Shown: positions 1 to 12,600 of the stretch, one piece after another
How the letters are laid out: each line of letters begins with the position of its first letter
How positions within the stretch are numbered: the first letter of the stretch is position 1
Assembly (NCBI GenBank): GCA_028023455.1
Contig: JAQFVV010000031.1
Location: forward strand, 5,810,926 to 5,874,925
Source: Epiperipatus broadwayi
Taxonomy: Eukaryota; Onychophora; Udeonychophora; Euonychophora; Peripatidae
Direction: 5' to 3'
Length of the DNA: 64,000 bases
Notes under the pieces: generated by a model
Database searches by the model: none
What the model was told of the DNA's origin: nothing
What the model saw: the letters and a program-made list of their open reading frames with translations, nothing else
Position numbers and translations under genes: made by a program

Positions 1-574
1 GGCTTTATTTTTATATAGTATTTATCAGCCAGTAAAACTCAAAAGGCAGCAAGGCTTTATTTTCAAGTATTATACACATCAACCTCTAAGTCAGAAAAGG
101 AAGAAAGGCGTATATTTTTGTTGGTCACTCATTCCAAGTCTAACTGAGATAATCCTTATGCTATGATTCAGAAAGTATCTTAATGTTCTCTGGTGAACTT
201 TTATACATCCTAGTCCGAAATACAAAAAAAAAAATAATTAGAGAAATAAATAAAAGTTGAAAGTTTTGTAGTCAGCATTACGCTGCCCCATTGGCTATCA
301 TAATGAGAATGAATTTGTAACAACAACAAATCCAATGCTGTTCAGACTGATTATATTACAAAGCGGCATAAACATGTTTAATAAAAAAATTGATGTGAAC
401 TGGCTAATAAATATACAAATTGCTAATTGTGTGTGTGCATGTGTATACGTGTCACTTGAGTAAACTGTCTAAAAAAATTTAAAAAAAAATATTTTATGCA
501 TTTGATCATATTTTACAAATTTATTTTGTAAGATGTAAAATAATAATGATAAATTGCAATGTAAAGGAAAAAAT
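1..574. other. AT-rich non-coding sequence
   Basis: No gene, RNA or repeat boundary recognised. Only homopolymer A/T runs and a short GT-rich stretch near 430-450 are visible. Confidence 0.5.
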
Positions 575-587
575 AAAAGTGGTCTTG

Positions 588-690
588 TCAAGCATCGGCG
601 GTCGAGAGGTCAGCGACAGCTGCTTTACAAGCAGTTGTCCCGGGTTAGAGGGTTCGCTTCCCGGCTGATGCTATGACACATGGGAAGAAA
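588..690 (+). mobile_element. tRNA-derived SINE, copy 1
   Basis: The head folds like a tRNA. Acceptor strands GCATCGG and CTGATGC pair with one wobble, and the anticodon-like loop TTTACAA would read TAC. A box-B-like GGTTCGCTTCC is present, followed by the family tail TGACACATG and a short A-rich end. A perfect 13-bp direct repeat, aaaagtggtcttg, flanks it at 575-587 and 688-700, as expected of LINE-mobilised insertion. A short insertion in the T-arm region shows it is not a functional tRNA gene. Confidence 0.85.
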
Positions 691-700
691 AGTGGTCTTG

Positions 701-1484
701 ATACGCAAAAGAATTTGAATTACGTAATTTTTTAAAAAACTAAATTTGAATCTTTTATAGTTTGCCTTTCCCAAACTGAATTTTAAATAACATTTCTCCC
801 ATTTTATACTAAAACTGCGTTTAGATGTGAACAATAGTTTTTTTTTCTTTGTAAATCAGTTACTAATATAAATAAAACAAAACGATAACAAAATACATTT
901 TTTATTCATTCATATAGAATACCATAATAATTTATTCAGTTGTGTATGAAATAATAATATATTTGTACATTTATTTTCACTGCATATTTTTTAAATTGGA
1001 TTTTGCTGTGTGGAAAGTGGTTAAATATTGTTGATAAATTCATTGTTTTGAAAACATGAAATAGATAAAAATAGGTCTGAAACAAGCAAACATGTATTTC
1101 AGAAGTCTAATATTTTATTCAATATTGTTTTTATTTCAATCCAGCCTACTTTTAAAGCAGTATTATAGTAATCCCACAACAAAAAGAAAAACTTCTGATT
1201 AAATCTCTTTTTCTACTATAACTCGGACAGCTGTATTTTGCTTAATTAATAGGCAAAAAAAACTGAGGGAAATAAACATTTTGATAAGCCTCATATTTTG
1301 AATGCTGAACTACTTCAAGTTGAATCTCATTTCTCATCTTCCATAAAGTCATGTTACTGTTTGAGATCTAATGATTTTTTTTTTCAAAAGTTAACTTTAA
1401 CAATGGTGGATGCTAGTTCACTGAAATATCAATATGCAATGAAAAATAACACACGGTTTAACCAAAAAAATAATAGTTTATATA
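701..1484. other. AT-rich non-coding sequence
   Basis: Open frames on both strands here are short and low-complexity (Lys/Asn/Phe-rich), with no recognisable domain. Nothing else seen. Confidence 0.5.
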
Positions 1485-1760
1485 TAAAAAGTTGAAAAGA
1501 AAATTATAAATAAACACAGACAAACGTTTTTATAGATATTTTTTTATATTACACTGGAAAAACAGTTGAGGATTAAATATGTTAGAATTTAAACATTTTA
1601 TATTATAAAGTAAACATTTTAAAATGTTTAATATATTGTTAATTCTGATTTTGAAACTAAAGCAAGCATGTTTTGATGTTACTATAGATATACTGGGAAT
1701 TATGAAATTTCACTATCTATTTTTATTGACATTTATTTTTGTAATTAATGTTTTTATAAT
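1485..1760 (+). repeat. Diverged direct repeat, copy 1
   Basis: Aligns by eye with 2300-2550. Shared blocks include AAATAAAC then CAGACAA, TAGATATTTTT then TATATT, and ATTTTGAAA followed by AAG-ATGTTTT. Period is about 810 bp. Identity is moderate with several indels, so this is an old duplication or two copies of an unnamed AT-rich repeat. Confidence 0.55.
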
Positions 1761-2259
1761 ATATTTTGATAAAATTGAAACATATATTTTTTCAAAGAAT
1801 TGAGTTGGATTTTATATTTAGATATGGGGTTCATGATGATGAATGTCATCATACCAGGCTAAAACCAAAGAATCAGCACCGTTACATTATATATATATAT
1901 TTGAAAATAATGAAATACAGTGTGTTTTGTATGGATAAGTAACACTCTAAATGTTGAACAATGATTAAAAATAGAGTGATTCCATTTATGCATGGAGCTT
2001 CTAATATGTATATAAGCTTATTTTTGTCAATACTGGGGAAAAAATCAGAGTGATTCAATGTACCATCCAGAGAGCATACGACGTTTAATAATTATTATAT
2101 TAATATTCTACTATACAAGGATGAAAATAAATTCTCTCTTTTAATATTTGAGTAATATTTAATAAATATAAACATGAAATATTTTCAATGTTATGCATTG
2201 CTTTTATATATATATATAATTGTAACCAGTTGGATTACATAACACACAATAATATAGTG

Positions 2260-2266
<7 letters not shown>
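1761..2266. other. AT-rich non-coding spacer with short ATGATGAT/CATCAT motif
   Basis: At 1824-1901, ATGGGGTT, a GATGAT run, CATCAT and CCAGG lead into an (AT)n tract. The same order recurs at 8090-8179, so this may be the end of a small dispersed repeat that abuts AT microsatellites. Confidence 0.35.

Positions 2267-2294
<28 letters not shown>
2267..2294. repeat. (AT)n microsatellite
   Basis: Uninterrupted AT dinucleotides, directly upstream of copy 2 of the 1.49-kb direct repeat. Confidence 0.95.
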
Positions 2295-2295
<1 letters not shown>

Positions 2296-2297
<2 letters not shown>

Positions 2298-2550
2298 GAA
2301 AAGTAGAAATAAACGCAGACAATAAATTTTTGTAGATATTTTTCTATATTTTCTAAAATAAAATTATAATAAAATAGGGTTAAATAACTCTGGTTTTAAA
2401 ATAAAATTTCATTATAAAATTAATATTTTTAAAATGTCTGATAAATATTATTTATAATTCTTATTTTGAAATTTAATGTAAGTATGTTTTCTGATAATTT
2501 TTAAAAATGTCCATTTTTGAAATTTTTAATTAGTTTGTAAATGTCTATTA
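2296..2550 (+). repeat. Diverged direct repeat, copy 2
   Basis: Partner of 1485-1760, in the same orientation. Copy 2 lacks part of the middle of copy 1 and starts right after an (AT)n tract. Confidence 0.55.
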
Positions 2551-4320
2551 TCTAACTAAAAACATGTATGTAGATTACAAGAGATTAGATAGATAAAAAA
2601 TAAAAATCTGTTTTCAATCAAAGTGTTGTTATCAATCACTTCAGATGATTCGATAAAAGAGCTGATAAAAATATCACCTGCAGTCTGGATAGTAGTTTTT
2701 GTAAGAATCGGTCAGCTGCAAAGTTGGTTACAATATTTTGTTGCAGCTTGTTGAAGTTTGCAGCAGTTGGTTTTAGTTGATGATAGAGTTGGCAGAATAG
2801 CTGCCATGAACTGATGTAGCTGAAGGAAGATTCAGGAACTGCTATTGTTTCCCTTCACAGGAATTTGAATTCATATGGAGAAAATGACCCTCTTCTTTGT
2901 GCTGAAATTCATGGCCTTAAACATGGAGAAGACAGTTTCTTGCCTCAGGTCTATCACACTGGGGCAGCTGCTTGCCTAGAATAATCCTAGACAGAGGGAG
3001 ACCAATACAGAGCAACATTTTACATGGATTATACTTTTTCCTGATGATGACAATCACTGAAACCAGACTTACCAATAAGGGTTTTCCAGCTTACCCAGAG
3101 AACCCCAGCTTGTTGAAGAAGTAATTATATTAAGCAGTCAGATCTAAGTTTGATCCTAGCTTCATGATATCTCACCTGCAGCCCACTTCAAACCCTAGTA
3201 CTAACCATGAACTTCTGATGCCATGGGGCTTTATATGTTCAATACACACTACTTTCTTTAAAAAAATAGTATTATACAAAAATATGTTAAAACTAATTAG
3301 TTTGACATTTAAACTAATCAATGTCATTAATAAATTCATGATAAAATTATTCATGAATTTATATATATTATAACTGCATGGATTGTGCATATATATTTAT
3401 AAATATTTAAATATATATATTCGTTATAAAGTTTCATTGCGTCGGGAATGTTTTATTTTACTTTTAAACAGTTTGTTCAAATTTTAGTGATTAAAAGCTA
3501 CATTCTTTCGATAAGCTTTCAGATTGTCCTTTTCCAAAGACAATGGGGAAAGTTTTATTAATTAGCAAAAAGATAATAATTTAAAATGTAAGGATGGTTC
3601 CTAATTAAAATCGTTTTTTTAGATTTATAAATTCATTTCTAATTAGAAAATGAATTCAAAGTTAATGAGTTTGAAAGCCTTATTGAAGGAATGTATCTAA
3701 AATCGATTAGCAAAATTTGTAATTTTGATAATGCAAGAATCATTAGCCTGAAGGCATCTAGAATAGGCAGGAAACTGGAGGACAGTATAGATATCCTGGA
3801 AAAGTTTGGAGAGGAGAAGCCATTTTTGTTTTAGAGAAGTGCTACTAGAATATATGTGCATCTTTAAATTATGAATTTCAATAGTGTCTCCATCATGGTG
3901 AGGGGCTTAACTTCAGTAATCTGACTGCTGTGCCCAAAGTCCTCAGAAGATCTTCAAAGAATCTGGTAAACTAAACTTCTTCCAGACCAATCATGCTGCC
4001 CAAAATCTTCAAGAATCAATCAACATGCCATTCAAGTAATTTACAAAATGTGTGCCTACGTTTCAACCGAATCAGACTCTGCCATGTGAACCAAGAAACC
4101 AGCCATGGAAGAACGGGTAAAATCTTTCCTTTTGAACTGTACCTTACTGGCCAGTTCTGAACTTTAAGTTAACACACCTTTTGAGCTATCTACTGTAAAA
4201 GTTTCTTTTTATGTATGCTATTTTAAATTATGTAGTAATTCTCTTAATCTCTAGTCTTTAAAATTAGTACTATGTTAACTTCTCTTTTTTTATGATGGTG
4301 GTTCATTTATCTAACCTTTC
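2551..4320. other. Non-coding, with two less AT-rich patches
   Basis: 2640-3230 and 3730-4140 are visibly richer in G+C than their surroundings, with many CAG/CTG and CCAG words, but all frames are interrupted and I see no protein motif. They could be remnants of an unrecognised dispersed repeat or untranslated exon sequence. Confidence 0.4.

Positions 4321-4347
<27 letters not shown>
4321..4347. repeat. (TA)n microsatellite
   Basis: Uninterrupted TA dinucleotides. Confidence 0.95.
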
Positions 4348-4351
<4 letters not shown>

Positions 4352-4391
4352 TAATCATTAATGCCACTTATTTCTATTATATGCCAATAAT

Positions 4392-4518
4392 CCTTCGACT
4401 CGATGATCTCTTTTGTTTCATTTGCCTTATACAAGTAATATAATATTAAGTCTTATAGTAATTCTCGCCCATTAGAACTAGATTAATACCATTTTATTAA
4501 TTATCGAGTCGAAAGAAT
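4392..4518. repeat. Short inverted repeat around TCGACTCGAT
   Basis: CCTTCGACTCGATGAT near 4395 is the near-exact reverse complement of ATTATCGAGTCGAAAG near 4502, separated by about 95 bp. The same CGACTCGAT word occurs in the hairpin at 30.34 kb. Confidence 0.45.
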
Positions 4519-5931
4519 TTATTAAATGTTTACTATTTTACTAATGGCTGATATTAACTATTAGCTATTTCTAACATATGCCCCTGCTATTTTCTTGAGT
4601 TTCACCAATATTTATTCATTCATATATAATGTTAAAATGTTTTGCAAAAAGATCGATAAAGGAATTAAATGAATATACTCTAATTTAAATTTTATACTTT
4701 CTATTAATATTCGGGAGGGCATGATGTTTAGGGTATAATTAACATAATTTTATAATTACATTAAGTATTTCTGTATTAAAGCTCGTTTGACTTTAATTCC
4801 ACAATCAGGTAATCACATAGAGCAATCTTTATATAAAATGGGTTTTATTAATTACACTCAATGAGTATCGAGTCATCATTTTTGAACGTTATTGGTGTGA
4901 GCCATCTCCTGCTTTGTAGACTTGTCATTGGTGATACTATTTTTACTTTTATTACTGAGGAAGAAACCACTTCCTCCACTTGCTCATTCTTTATATTTGG
5001 GACACCAAAAGTACACAGCTATGACCTGATCTGGCTTTCCCTGTGTTTCCTGTCTCCTTGGCAGGGCAAAAAGACTTGCAAAATACAAATCACCCTCCTA
5101 TTTAAATCACCAACCAGCCATTATTTCTCGTATTCATTTTTATAACTCATAAGACATCAGTACTGTTTACTTCTCAGCTCAAATAAAGCCCCACTCTCAT
5201 GCTCATAAATCATGATAAATTGATTTCATTAAAGTTGAACAAATTTTTATTCATTTCTAATTAAATAAGTTTTCTGTTAAATAGTAAAGTTATACCCTGA
5301 ATACTGATCTTGCTCTTCATAAATTAATTTATGAATGTGGAAATGAATCTCACATTCTTTCTTTTAGAATTAGAATAATAATTTCTGTCACAGCCAAATA
5401 TCTTTATCTAGCCTTTATTTTCTTGTTGGGGCATAGACATATATAATCCTCCTTTAATATTACGTAATAGTTATTGACATATAATAAGGACTGCCATTCT
5501 TATTGTAAATTATAAATTCCATTTAAAGACCAGAGGTAATCTATATAATCATAATATAAAAGTTGAATAAAATTATTATTATTATTAAACGTTTTATTAA
5601 CACCTTTGGTTTTTAACTTTCTTTCTTATTCAATCATTATTTTAATATTAATGCTCGCTGCCTGTTTTGGAAATCTGAACATACATATATGAGGTGACTT
5701 ATAAACATCCTTAGTTATTTTATTATACTTTGTTAGAGTCGGATCAGGGGTCGCATTAATCATCATCATCTGTTGAGCTAGTTCTTGTCGCATAGTCATG
5801 TACCGTCAACTTATGTCATCCGTTGATTTGATCTGAGCTTGTGAGTTGGGTTTGAATTCAGTTTGGCTCGACTGAGTTTGAATCCAACTTTGTGGTTGGG
5901 TCTTGTTGTTGTGGGTGGTTTTTCAACCAGT

Positions 5932-5934
<3 letters not shown>
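4519..5934. other. AT-rich non-coding sequence
   Basis: The longest open frame (4861-5145, +) has no recognisable motif and ends without neighbouring coding signal, so I treat it as chance. 5735-5930 is somewhat richer in G/T. Confidence 0.45.

Positions 5935-5986
<52 letters not shown>
5935..5986. repeat. (AT)n microsatellite, 52 bp
   Basis: Uninterrupted AT dinucleotides. The Tyr-Ile run in the minus-strand frame across it is simply this repeat translated. Confidence 0.95.
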
Positions 5987-5988
<2 letters not shown>

Positions 5989-6235
5989 TGACATATCTAA
6001 AGGAAGAGAAGCACAGATAAACATATATACAGCTGTTGGTGAGTAAAGTTATATATGGTAACAAAATTTTAAATAATTTCTTTAGTAAAATGACATTTTG
6101 AAAGTGTTGCATGAATTTGTACTTTTCATGTTTGTGGTAGGTATATAGTTGAGCAGGGCATCCTGAAGCAGTCTGTTCATGATGCTCTGAAGTATAGGTT
6201 CGGTCCTATCCAGACCTAGATCATTGAGCTCCTAG

Positions 6236-6310
6236 AATAGTCCAGCAGCATATATTGGCCTCATGAATAAGTCATGGTCTCATGGATAGACCTCATGTAT
6301 AGGCCCCTAA
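6236..6310 (+). repeat. Degenerate short tandem repeat
   Basis: CCTCATGAATA, TCTCATGGATA and CCTCATGTATA recur at spacings of about 15-25 bp, with a further CCTCATGGATGA at 6368. Too degenerate to define a unit precisely. Confidence 0.4.
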
Positions 6311-6599
6311 GACTCACAGGAGATGAGCAGGGCTGGCTCAGTTCCTAATACTTTTTCTCTTGATACACCTCATGGATGATCTCTCTAGGTACAAGAGAGG
6401 TAGTGCTTAAAGATGAGTTATATTCTAATGATGTCATGCAGCATTGTGTACTGATAGTCCATGCTTGGCTGTCTACTTGTCATGGCATAGTGAGCTGCAG
6501 TTCACATATTCACTTTTCCCCTCTCACCTTGCCTACTTCATCAGCATTAACTAATCAAGCAGAACAACATTTTGAAATTTATATTTTTTTGAATCTATA

Positions 6600-8146
6600 A
6601 AATGATATTATCTTTCATTTATCAAAAAGAAAAGATAGACATTTTAAAGTGAAGCAAACAAGCAAATAATTTTGTCTGTATTTAAAAAATTAAAAAAAGT
6701 AAAGAATGGATGATTCTATAATTTAAATTTAAAAAATGTTGATAATTAATCAACAACTACCTGTCAAAATTTGACTATTTTTTAAGAAAAAAAAAGATCT
6801 TATAAACTGATAAATAATTTTAAATTATATCTATATTTTATTTATAAACAGGTGTATGTATTAAAATTATGCATATTTTCCAAAGAAATTATTTATGAAA
6901 ATATAATATTATTGTAATAAATTAAAATATGTAACTTTTTGTCAGTGTGCAAATACATGCACACACACATGTAAATTTTTAAACATTTATAGTGTTTTTT
7001 TTTATATATACAAGTGTAAAAGTTTAATCATGTATTTATTATTTTATACAACGATTGTAATATAAGTCAATTGTACTGTATATTTATGTGTGCACATATA
7101 TGTCAATGTTTGTCAATTAGGACATACACAAATTTTAATCATTTTTTGTTATTATTGAATATTAATTGTATATTATAAATTGTGCACCTGTGCACATATA
7201 TATGTAAACCATAGTAATAACTTGAATTGTATATTGTGATTTTGTAAATCATAAATGTGATAATTTTTTTTTTATTGTATAGTAATCAAAATTGGAAGTC
7301 TTAAGAGCCATAATACCATTTTTTATTGTTATTAATAAACTTATTTAATTGTTAAAATTTTTTTCCACCATCTCTTAGTCACAAACAGTAATAGAGCTTG
7401 TTCTCTGAGCTAGATTCGAGCATGTGATGAATATATAAATGGGGATGTGTATTTAGTGTTTTTGGAACATCCGGCGATGATCTATCAACATCTTTCTGGT
7501 TGGCACATAAGATTATATTTTTTTAAAGTCCATGTACTATCTTTAATTTTAGTTTAGTCTTATTTAAGTTTATAATTGGCCAGTACATTAATGCTACTTA
7601 AGTGACCAGAGCATTGATGATGATCAACATGTTTTAAATGTCCCAGCATTATTGTTTCAATTTCTGATTACTGTGTATTCTAATGCATGGGCACTAAGTT
7701 GGTGCATCCAAGTTATGTTTAAATAATTTCTCAAGCTGGCAATGGCTCAATAATTAGCCTGGTCTACAGAAGACCCATTTCCAATCCAGTCACAAGGTTG
7801 ACTGTTGATTTATATTTTTATAGCTTAAAACCAGCCACAAGATGGTCTCTTGATTTTGTTACATTTTATTGTGCATCATTTATGATGATGAATGGTATTT
7901 TGAGTTGTACTCATACTTACTTATAATTCCTTTTACTTTATAATGCTGCTTGATGGTTAATTATGCTTTTAGTTGCTCTTCTGATCACTCAGTGATCTCT
8001 CAGAGATCTCTTGATCTCATGCTTCCCTTAATTATATCTTACTTATATATACTTTTGTAAATGATTGATATTTCATTTTGTATTGACATGGGGTTGATGA
8101 TGATTTTTCCATCATCCCAGGTCATTCCCTCTACTCCCATCCCATT

Positions 8147-8150
<4 letters not shown>
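6600..8150. other. AT-rich non-coding sequence
   Basis: No coding signal. 7410-8150 is less AT-rich, contains short palindromes such as the cluster of TGATC/AGATC words at 7980-8015, and ends against an (AT)n tract. Confidence 0.45.

Positions 8151-8179
<29 letters not shown>
8151..8179. repeat. (TA)n microsatellite
   Basis: Uninterrupted TA dinucleotides. Confidence 0.95.
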
Positions 8180-8182
<3 letters not shown>

Positions 8183-8763
8183 CAACCTAATATTTAATTT
8201 TAGAGAAGTACTACTAAGATTATAAAATTCAAATTAAACTGGATATAAAAGTTTATATTAATATAAAAAGATTTATCTTTATTTTTAATTAAATTTGCGA
8301 TTAATAAATCATGTTTAAACTTGCATTACAAAATAAAAACAAAATTCTTATTTATTCTATACATACTTTCATACTTCCATTAAACGTTAAATATCAATAT
8401 CTAACTGGTTAGAATATGTAAATTGCAGCATTCCATTTTTTCTGCTTCAACCAATCAATAGAATATCAATAGGATAACAACGATGTGTTGTTAATACAAC
8501 AAAACAATTAAGTAGTAAATAAAATCAGCTTATTACTCTTGTTTAAGATCTTATATAGACTGTAAAAGGGACCAATTGACTGAAAATAAAAGAAATTAAA
8601 TTTGTCTAAATAAAATTATGAATATTATTTTAAATGATTAAAAAAAGCCATACCTCAATTATTCTAATTTAAATGAACTTTCATTTATTGCTTAATTACA
8701 GTGTTAATATTTACTATAGATTGTTGATATTCTATTATTTTTTAAGTTGGAGATCTGTGTGTG

Positions 8764-8866
8764 TTTTTTTTTTTTCATGTGTCAAATGCGTTGACCAGGA
8801 AGCGAACTCGGCCCAGCTGCTTGGAAGGCAGCTATGCTAACCACTAGGCCACCAATGCTTGACAGG
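8764..8866 (-). mobile_element. tRNA-Gly-derived SINE, copy 2
   Basis: Read on the minus strand, the head is very close to a tRNA-Gly(UCC): TTGGTGGCCTAGTGG (box A), an anticodon arm with loop CTTCCAA (reads TCC), box-B-like GTTCGCTTCC, and pairing acceptor strands GCATTGG/TCAACGC. It is followed by TTTGACACATG and an A tail (T run at 8764-8775 on the + strand). A near-exact flanking duplication, ag(a/g)tctgtg, sits at 8751-8759 and 8864-8872. Confidence 0.88.
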
Positions 8867-8873
8867 TCTGTGG

Positions 8874-9670
8874 TTTTAATATAATAGCTTTTGACATTTA
8901 TAATTTAATATAGGTGAGTGTGAGTGCATGGTGTGTGTATGTAATAAGGATACGTTTTTTTTTTAATTTTGTAACACACATTTAATTTTTAATAATGTGA
9001 TAATTGAAAAGTTAACTGAAAATAAATAGACAGATCTTGTATACTAAATATAATTTGTAGTGTAGCATTGTCAGATATAATAGAGATCCAAAAATCTGTC
9101 AAAGACTTTAGAAGGATGAAATTATAAATTCGTTTAAATTTATATTCATGCAATACATACATATATTTTTCGAAGACAAAACATACTTCTTCATTGAGTT
9201 CAAATTTTTCATATTATACTAAACATTCATTATGCAAGCAGGACAAATCTATAATCTTATTTCAAATTTTACATTATCTGATTATCAATATAAATAATAA
9301 ATATAATGTATATATTATTAAAAACTGCATCACCTAAAATAAATAGCCATATGTCTCGCATGAAATTATTTTAATTAATTATATTAATTTATTATTATTT
9401 TATTTTATTAATTCCTGAAATTAATAATAGAATTAAATAGTTTGGAATGTTTTTAATAGATATAATTAATATTAAAAGAAAATATGCCTATGTAATTGAA
9501 AAGGAAAGTTTTTTAAAAAAAATAAATGTATGTTACCAGTTTTTACTTAACAACTGAACAATACAATACAGAGATTTCAGACTGCTCAAAGAAGTGTGAA
9601 AAGATGCATGTTAGGGATAACAGAAAGGAATAAAAAACAAAATACATGAATGAAAGAACAAACATGCTTT
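8874..9670. other. AT-rich non-coding sequence
   Basis: Nothing recognisable up to the TA tract at 9670-9683 that marks the outer end of the large palindrome. Confidence 0.45.
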
Positions 9671-9683
9671 ATATATATATATA

Positions 9684-12600
9684 TTCTATCCTTCAATCGT
9701 GCATCTTCACTTCAGAATAGTTTACGATATGAAATAAAACGGGTTCTAGCTCAGTTAATAATTAATAAATAAAATATTCAGCATTAAAATTAAAATATTT
9801 CACTAGCTCAAATTTAAAATACGAATAAGGTTCAGTTTATAAAAATGAATTAAATAAATATTTAATATTTTCATGAGACTTGAAGTGAAAATACAGGTGA
9901 CAAGATAGATTACATTGAGCCAATATCCCACAGGATACTACCTCAATGGCATAAGAACACTATCCCTCCTTTATTACTATTTCAAATAACAAACTCATAG
10001 TATTCTTATGACTTTAATAACTTCTACTCACTAAGATTAAACTAATAATTAAATCTTAATCTTCTATTTAATAATAATCTAGCTCAAATAAAATAATCTC
10101 AGGTTCATAAAGTTTATTCTAAGTTAATAACAATACGGTAGTAAAATATGAGAAGGGATTTTATATCATAATCTACTACAATTAAACTAATAATAATAAA
10201 TAATAACAATAATAATAATATTCTTCATTGTTTAACTAATTCTGGATATCTTTTCTTTTCGTTATATTTTTATTACCATAATAAAATAATTTTATATAAT
10301 CTTTTATCTTCATGAATATAATAAATAAATACATGGTAGCATATGATAATCTGATAAACAAAAGATGTGTGGCAACTGATAGCATATAATTCAGTATAAT
10401 ATTGTGATAACTGATTTATGACCAATAAAATAATGTAAGATTATAATTATTTAATTAAATGAATACCAATAAAATATTTAAAATTTTTAAAATAATTCTC
10501 TATTTATCTTTTGTGCAAAATTATATATTTGTTTCAATTATTATGCATATATCGTGATTTCATGCAGCGATGTGGAGAAATAAATAACTCGGACACAAAA
10601 TTTTTGAAATAACAAAATTTAACAAAGTTTATTACTAACAACAAATAAATAAACAATTTATTTACACTATTTACAGTGGATATCCTTAACCTTTTTACTT
10701 TACAGTTTGATCTACCAGGTTATAAAAAAAAAAAAATTATATTTTAATTATATCTTTATTTAGATTTAGGACAAAATTTAAAAAAAAAAAATGTTACTAT
10801 TTAGTTTCTCATTATGGTTAACTTATTACAAATATATTTATCTACTTTATTAGCAACAGCATTTTATCCTTAATATTATTAAACTATCTTATTTTAAAAA
10901 TTCATACTTAGAAAACATTCTATAGAAAACAAAATTTTATAATGAGTAGGGACCTCTCAAAATATTAAAAAAAAAATTTCATCTTGCAAAGTCAAAGATG
11001 TTACACAAAATATTATCCAAAAATTCAGTACTAGATTTTAGTGTTTATCACACGATGTTGACTAATCATAATATATTCTTCTTTAAGCCTTACTTTAGTA
11101 TGATATAAGTGTAATCATCAATATATTTCTGTTAATCAATAAACAAAAAATATACTATGCATATTGTTTACATAATTTACTTTGTAATATTGTATTTTAA
11201 AAATATGCAATACTTATTTTCTCTTAAAAAAATAATACTAAAGCATTTAAAATTATTATCACATTAAAGAAAATATCTTTGTTTAGATACCTTATTTTAA
11301 AAAAGTTTATATTTCATTTCCAAAATAAAATTCAAAATATATTATATGATTCTTTTTTTTCCTTAGGATACTTTGGATCTTCAATTTTAAGTTATAATGT
11401 CCTATTCCTTCTAAGCAAATAAACCAATCTTATACAAAACGATAGCATAAGCTAAGTTCTAAATTATTTATCATTTCTTTTCAAAATATCTTACTGAACG
11501 ATGCAGTTACATGAAATAAAGATAGCGAAAACAGATGCATAGGATTAAGGAAGAAAGCTAGAGTATTACTCTTAACATATCTCAAAATCATGGTACAGTG
11601 CGAAGAGGTATGACATTTACCTGCCTAATATCCTCTAGTACAGGGACGATGTTAAAGCTATTTTTTCAGCTTTATTAGAACATCAAATATTTAAAGAAAT
11701 ATAAACACTGTCCAAATAAAATGTGTATCAGTCATAGGGCTTTGTTAACTATGCTGATATACACATAAAGACTAAATATTATTTCCATTTCTTATAACAT
11801 CCTATTTCTTAAAACATCATCTTGGTTTCCTGTTCACTAAGTACTTCCAAGCCACTATCTCAACATTATTTCTCAAGATTTTCCACATCTTACATCGATA
11901 AATAACTATCTGCATTTACAAAACAATAAACAAAATTCATTAATAGTTAAACAATCTAGCTGTTCCACAAGAAAAGTCTGCTTACTTCATTATTCTATAT
12001 GTTTCATCATATACAATCTACTTAGACAATATTTGAATATCCAATAACATGAAAATTTTAAAAGAACCACATAATTATTTGTTATGTTGGATTATATCAC
12101 TAATAAAAAAAAATAATAATAATCTCGTATGCATATTTTCAAATCAATCCTATCTCATAATGTTTTTTTTTTAAATGTTGTATAAAATGTGGTACATATA
12201 AGTAAAAAACTTTTACACTAAATTCTTCCAATTTATGGATGATCTAAAGAAAACAAGAAAAAATATACATTATAAATTATCAATAGTTATTATTAATACC
12301 AATAACCTTTATCTAGTCATCGTGTTCAGTAGGCTTCCTTTATCCACTTGAGCATTGCAGATATAAAAAAAAATTCACACCCATACACTTTATATTAAAA
12401 TATTTTTAGCTAAATTGTTAGATTGTTATATTATAAAATTTTAATATTAATAAATTAATGTTTTTATGTTTTTCCTAATCTTATATAAAAATTTAGATTT
12501 AAACTAGGTTAACAAAATAAAAGGAATCAAAACTATAATTACATATTTTCTTGACGATAGTTCCTGATAAGTCCAAAATGTTTATTATTTTCTCTAGAGT

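Noticed and set aside
588-690. Functional tRNA gene
   Set aside because: The T-arm carries an insertion, and poly(A)-type tail plus target duplications show a SINE. Copies 2-5 were rejected as tRNA genes for the same reasons.
3051-3070. CTGATGA followed by GAAAC, hammerhead-like
   Set aside because: Only a 3-bp stem II with two extra bases before GAAA, and no stem I or III strands nearby; coincidence.
5858-6112. Minus-strand frame with a Tyr-Ile repeat
   Set aside because: Translation of the (AT)n tract at 5935-5986. The frames at 45815-46025 are rejected for the same reason.
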